From positions 1 through 41,135 of the forward strand of contig JALVKL010000059.1 in the NCBI GenBank assembly GCA_027033775.1: a stretch of 41,135 nucleotides of DNA, in the 5' to 3' direction. The position numbers and the translations under genes are program-made. The stretch comes from a bacterium. GTDB lineage: Bacteria; Thermosulfidibacterota; Thermosulfidibacteria; Thermosulfidibacterales; Thermosulfidibacteraceae. The notes beneath the pieces are model-generated. The model was not told the DNA's origin. It did not search any database and saw nothing but the letters and a program-made list of their open reading frames with translations. Positions 39,461 through 41,135 of this stretch are shown piece after piece. Each line of letters opens with the position of its first letter. Position 1 is the first letter of the stretch.

Positions 39461-41135
39461 TTATCTTGACTTAATTCCATAAGCTTTCATAAAGCTTTCT
39501 ATATACTTAACTTTCTGCTCAAAGTTCTTCTCATAAGCTCTATCCAAATCCTCAAGTCTATCAACAAGAACAGCTATTGGAGCATTCCTATAAACAGATT
39601 TATAGAACGTTCTTCTATAATCCTCTTCCACTTGTTTCAATCTTCTCAAGCCCATTTCAAGAGAGAATTCAGGGTCATATTTTAATATAGAAGGAGCAAT
39701 TGTATTATAAAGCATATGAACACTTGAAACTGGTGTACCATCAGGATAAGTTCCATAATAATTAAACCAGCTAACAATTGGGTCTAACCATCCTTCTTTA
39801 GCTAAAAACTCTCCAAGATAATGATTAACTCCTGGAGACGGAGCAACTGTTCTTAATGCTGTTTGTAACAGAGATGGAAGGACTCTTCCAGGGCCAGCCA
39901 TCTTATAAATCTCTCTTCCAGTCGAAGGGTCAACTCCCCATATAGCTCCACCAATAAGTCTAACAAGAGGATTCTGAATCAACATAGTAGGAAGATATCC
40001 TAAGTATCCAATATCAGTCTGAGCATGAGGTATAGATAAAGGTATATTCCAAGGCAGGAATCCAATATACATATACCCACCTGGAATCTCTCCAATCGAT
40101 GGAACTCTGATAAAGTCAGCCATCATTCCAGCAATTCTTGGTCTCATATAAGCTTGATTGACAAGCTTCTCATACTCCATCCCTTCACGCCAATTCTCGC
40201 CATAAGCCTCTTTAAACGCAGCCCTCTGAATTCCTTCAATGAAAAGAGCTGCCATAGCAAATCTCTCTGGATGTTGATAAGCTGCTTTAAATAACTGAGG
40301 AAATATTCTCCACTGGAAAGAAATAAAAGGCATTATAGTATCTCTAAGCCCTCTTACAAACACTGGCATATCCCCATAATATCCATAGGCATCAACAGCC
40401 AACCTTGCGGCTTTCCAAGAATCATATCCCCGTTCTCTTAACAGTCTATAAGTCCCATACCTGAACACATTATCTATCTTCCCATAAGTCTTAGAAAGCC
40501 ATTTTGCAGATATCTCATCAGCCGCATTAAACAACCTTTTAATAAAAGGCTCTTTTTTATCCTGAAGGATAGAAATCATCTTATTCCTATCCCTAATCAT
40601 CCTCTCATCAAATTCCCACTCTTTCCTGAAAACACCATGCTTAATAGCCTCAAGCATCAAGTCATCTTCTTTTCCTATAGCCTTGCTATACTCCCATAAC
40701 ACGGATAAAGGGTCAATCCCATTAACAAAACTTAAAACTATATTCCCCAAGAACGCATTCAAATAAGACTTAAAATTTAAAGTTAAATAAGTGTTTTTAA
40801 AAATTCTATTCATCTGAGCCATCACTTTTAACTTTGGAGTGTATCCCTCTAATCCAAGAAAATATTTAGCAACTCTATAAATCTCAGGTGCAACATACTT
40901 ATCAGTCAGAACTCCCCACTTTTTCTGAACTCTACTTCCTGCTGAAGCAGTCCCCTTCATATGAATAAATCCAGGAACTGGATTATCTGAAATTAAATTA
41001 CCTCCTAATATATCAAGATAATTAAAGAAGTATAATCTTCTTAGTAATCCCAAATCTTCTGAGATTGTTTTATAAACTGTCCCAGCTAAATCAACAACAA
41101 CCTCATTTCTTCCTTCTATGTTAGCTTCTCTTATA
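39461..41135 (-). CDS. Large internal/ejection-type virion protein, C-terminal part (gene begins at 1262)
   Basis: Continues the frame that begins at 1262 and crosses the window ends; an internal ATG at 41053 is not the start. The segment is helical. 'PVFVRGLRDTIMPFISFQWR' and 'IFPQLFKAAYQHPERFAM' resemble the C-terminal phrase of large polyvalent/ejection-type phage proteins (LPD38-like), and further on 'GPGRVLPSLLQTALRTVAPS' is seen. The end is a charged helix. The last base of the window supplies part of a codon. The domain naming is tentative; the joining is solid by frame. Confidence 0.75.
   Translation of the reverse strand, partial: IREANIEGRNEVVVDLAGTVYKTISEDLGLLRRLYFFNYLDILGGNLISDNPVPGFIHMKGTASAGSRVQKKWGVLTDKYVAPEIYRVAKYFLGLEGYTPKLKVMAQMNRIFKNTYLTLNFKSYLNAFLGNIVLSFVNGIDPLSVLWEYSKAIGKEDDLMLEAIKHGVFRKEWEFDERMIRDRNKMISILQDKKEPFIKRLFNAADEISAKWLSKTYGKIDNVFRYGTYRLLRERGYDSWKAARLAVDAYGYYGDMPVFVRGLRDTIMPFISFQWRIFPQLFKAAYQHPERFAMAALFIEGIQRAAFKEAYGENWREGMEYEKLVNQAYMRPRIAGMMADFIRVPSIGEIPGGYMYIGFLPWNIPLSIPHAQTDIGYLGYLPTMLIQNPLVRLIGGAIWGVDPSTGREIYKMAGPGRVLPSLLQTALRTVAPSPGVNHYLGEFLAKEGWLDPIVSWFNYYGTYPDGTPVSSVHMLYNTIAPSILKYDPEFSLEMGLRRLKQVEEDYRRTFYKSVYRNAPIAVLVDRLEDLDRAYEKNFEQKVKYIESFMKAYGIKSR

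Noticed and set aside
1-41135. Prophage or lysogeny functions
   Set aside because: No integrase, excisionase, CI-type repressor or attachment-site pair was found, although small unknown genes could hide a regulator.

Overview
This window looks like the complete, or nearly complete, genome of a tailed phage with a podovirus-like (P22-type) virion gene set. By eye the DNA is roughly one-third G+C. Almost every gene has a strong AGGAGG-type ribosome site, and one promoter matches the sigma-70 consensus exactly, so the host is a bacterium. I cannot name the host. I see no integrase, repressor, tRNA, rRNA, CRISPR array or insertion sequence. The two window ends fall inside one open reading frame, and joining end to start keeps that frame open (about 976 codons), so the molecule is probably circular or circularly permuted.

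Layout. (1) A minus-strand late unit starts at a perfect-consensus promoter (21197-21225) and runs leftward. It carries packaging genes (small terminase candidate, large terminase), lysozyme, portal, scaffold candidate, major capsid protein, decoration and fibre proteins, a lysis-type block (secreted caspase-fold protein, small membrane proteins, two holin candidates), head-tail adaptor and tail-hub candidates, an S74-type chaperone protein and large internal proteins. It wraps through the window ends and stops at 38549. (2) Between the two units lies 21136-22607, about 1.47 kb without a credible gene and packed with short perfect hairpins, plus a very AT-rich tract and a rightward promoter candidate. 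(3) A plus-strand early unit (22608-38538) starts with many small unknown genes, including a five-member cysteine-motif family with one broken copy. A replication and recombination block follows: RecB/Cas4-like nuclease, Sak4-like ATPase, SSB-like protein, ParB-methyltransferase fusion, a polymerase with an N-terminal uracil-glycosylase domain, and a DUF3987-like ATPase. The two units converge on a palindrome at 38526-38546.

The most unusual signal is not a gene. A 19-bp palindrome, CTGGGAAC-NNN-GTTCCCAG, occurs 13 times. Three copies carry a matched change in both arms (CTGTGAAC/GTTCACAG). The copies are spread around the circle with no two closer than 2046 bp, and the gaps rise and fall smoothly. 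They sit mainly at gene ends, in gaps and in C-terminal codons, where five copies are read in the same frame (W/C-E-x-x-S-Q). In addition the whole genome, coding and non-coding, carries many perfect inverted repeats with 2-5 nt loops. Together these suggest a hairpin-based DNA process (priming, packaging, organisation or template-switch repair) that I cannot assign to a described system.
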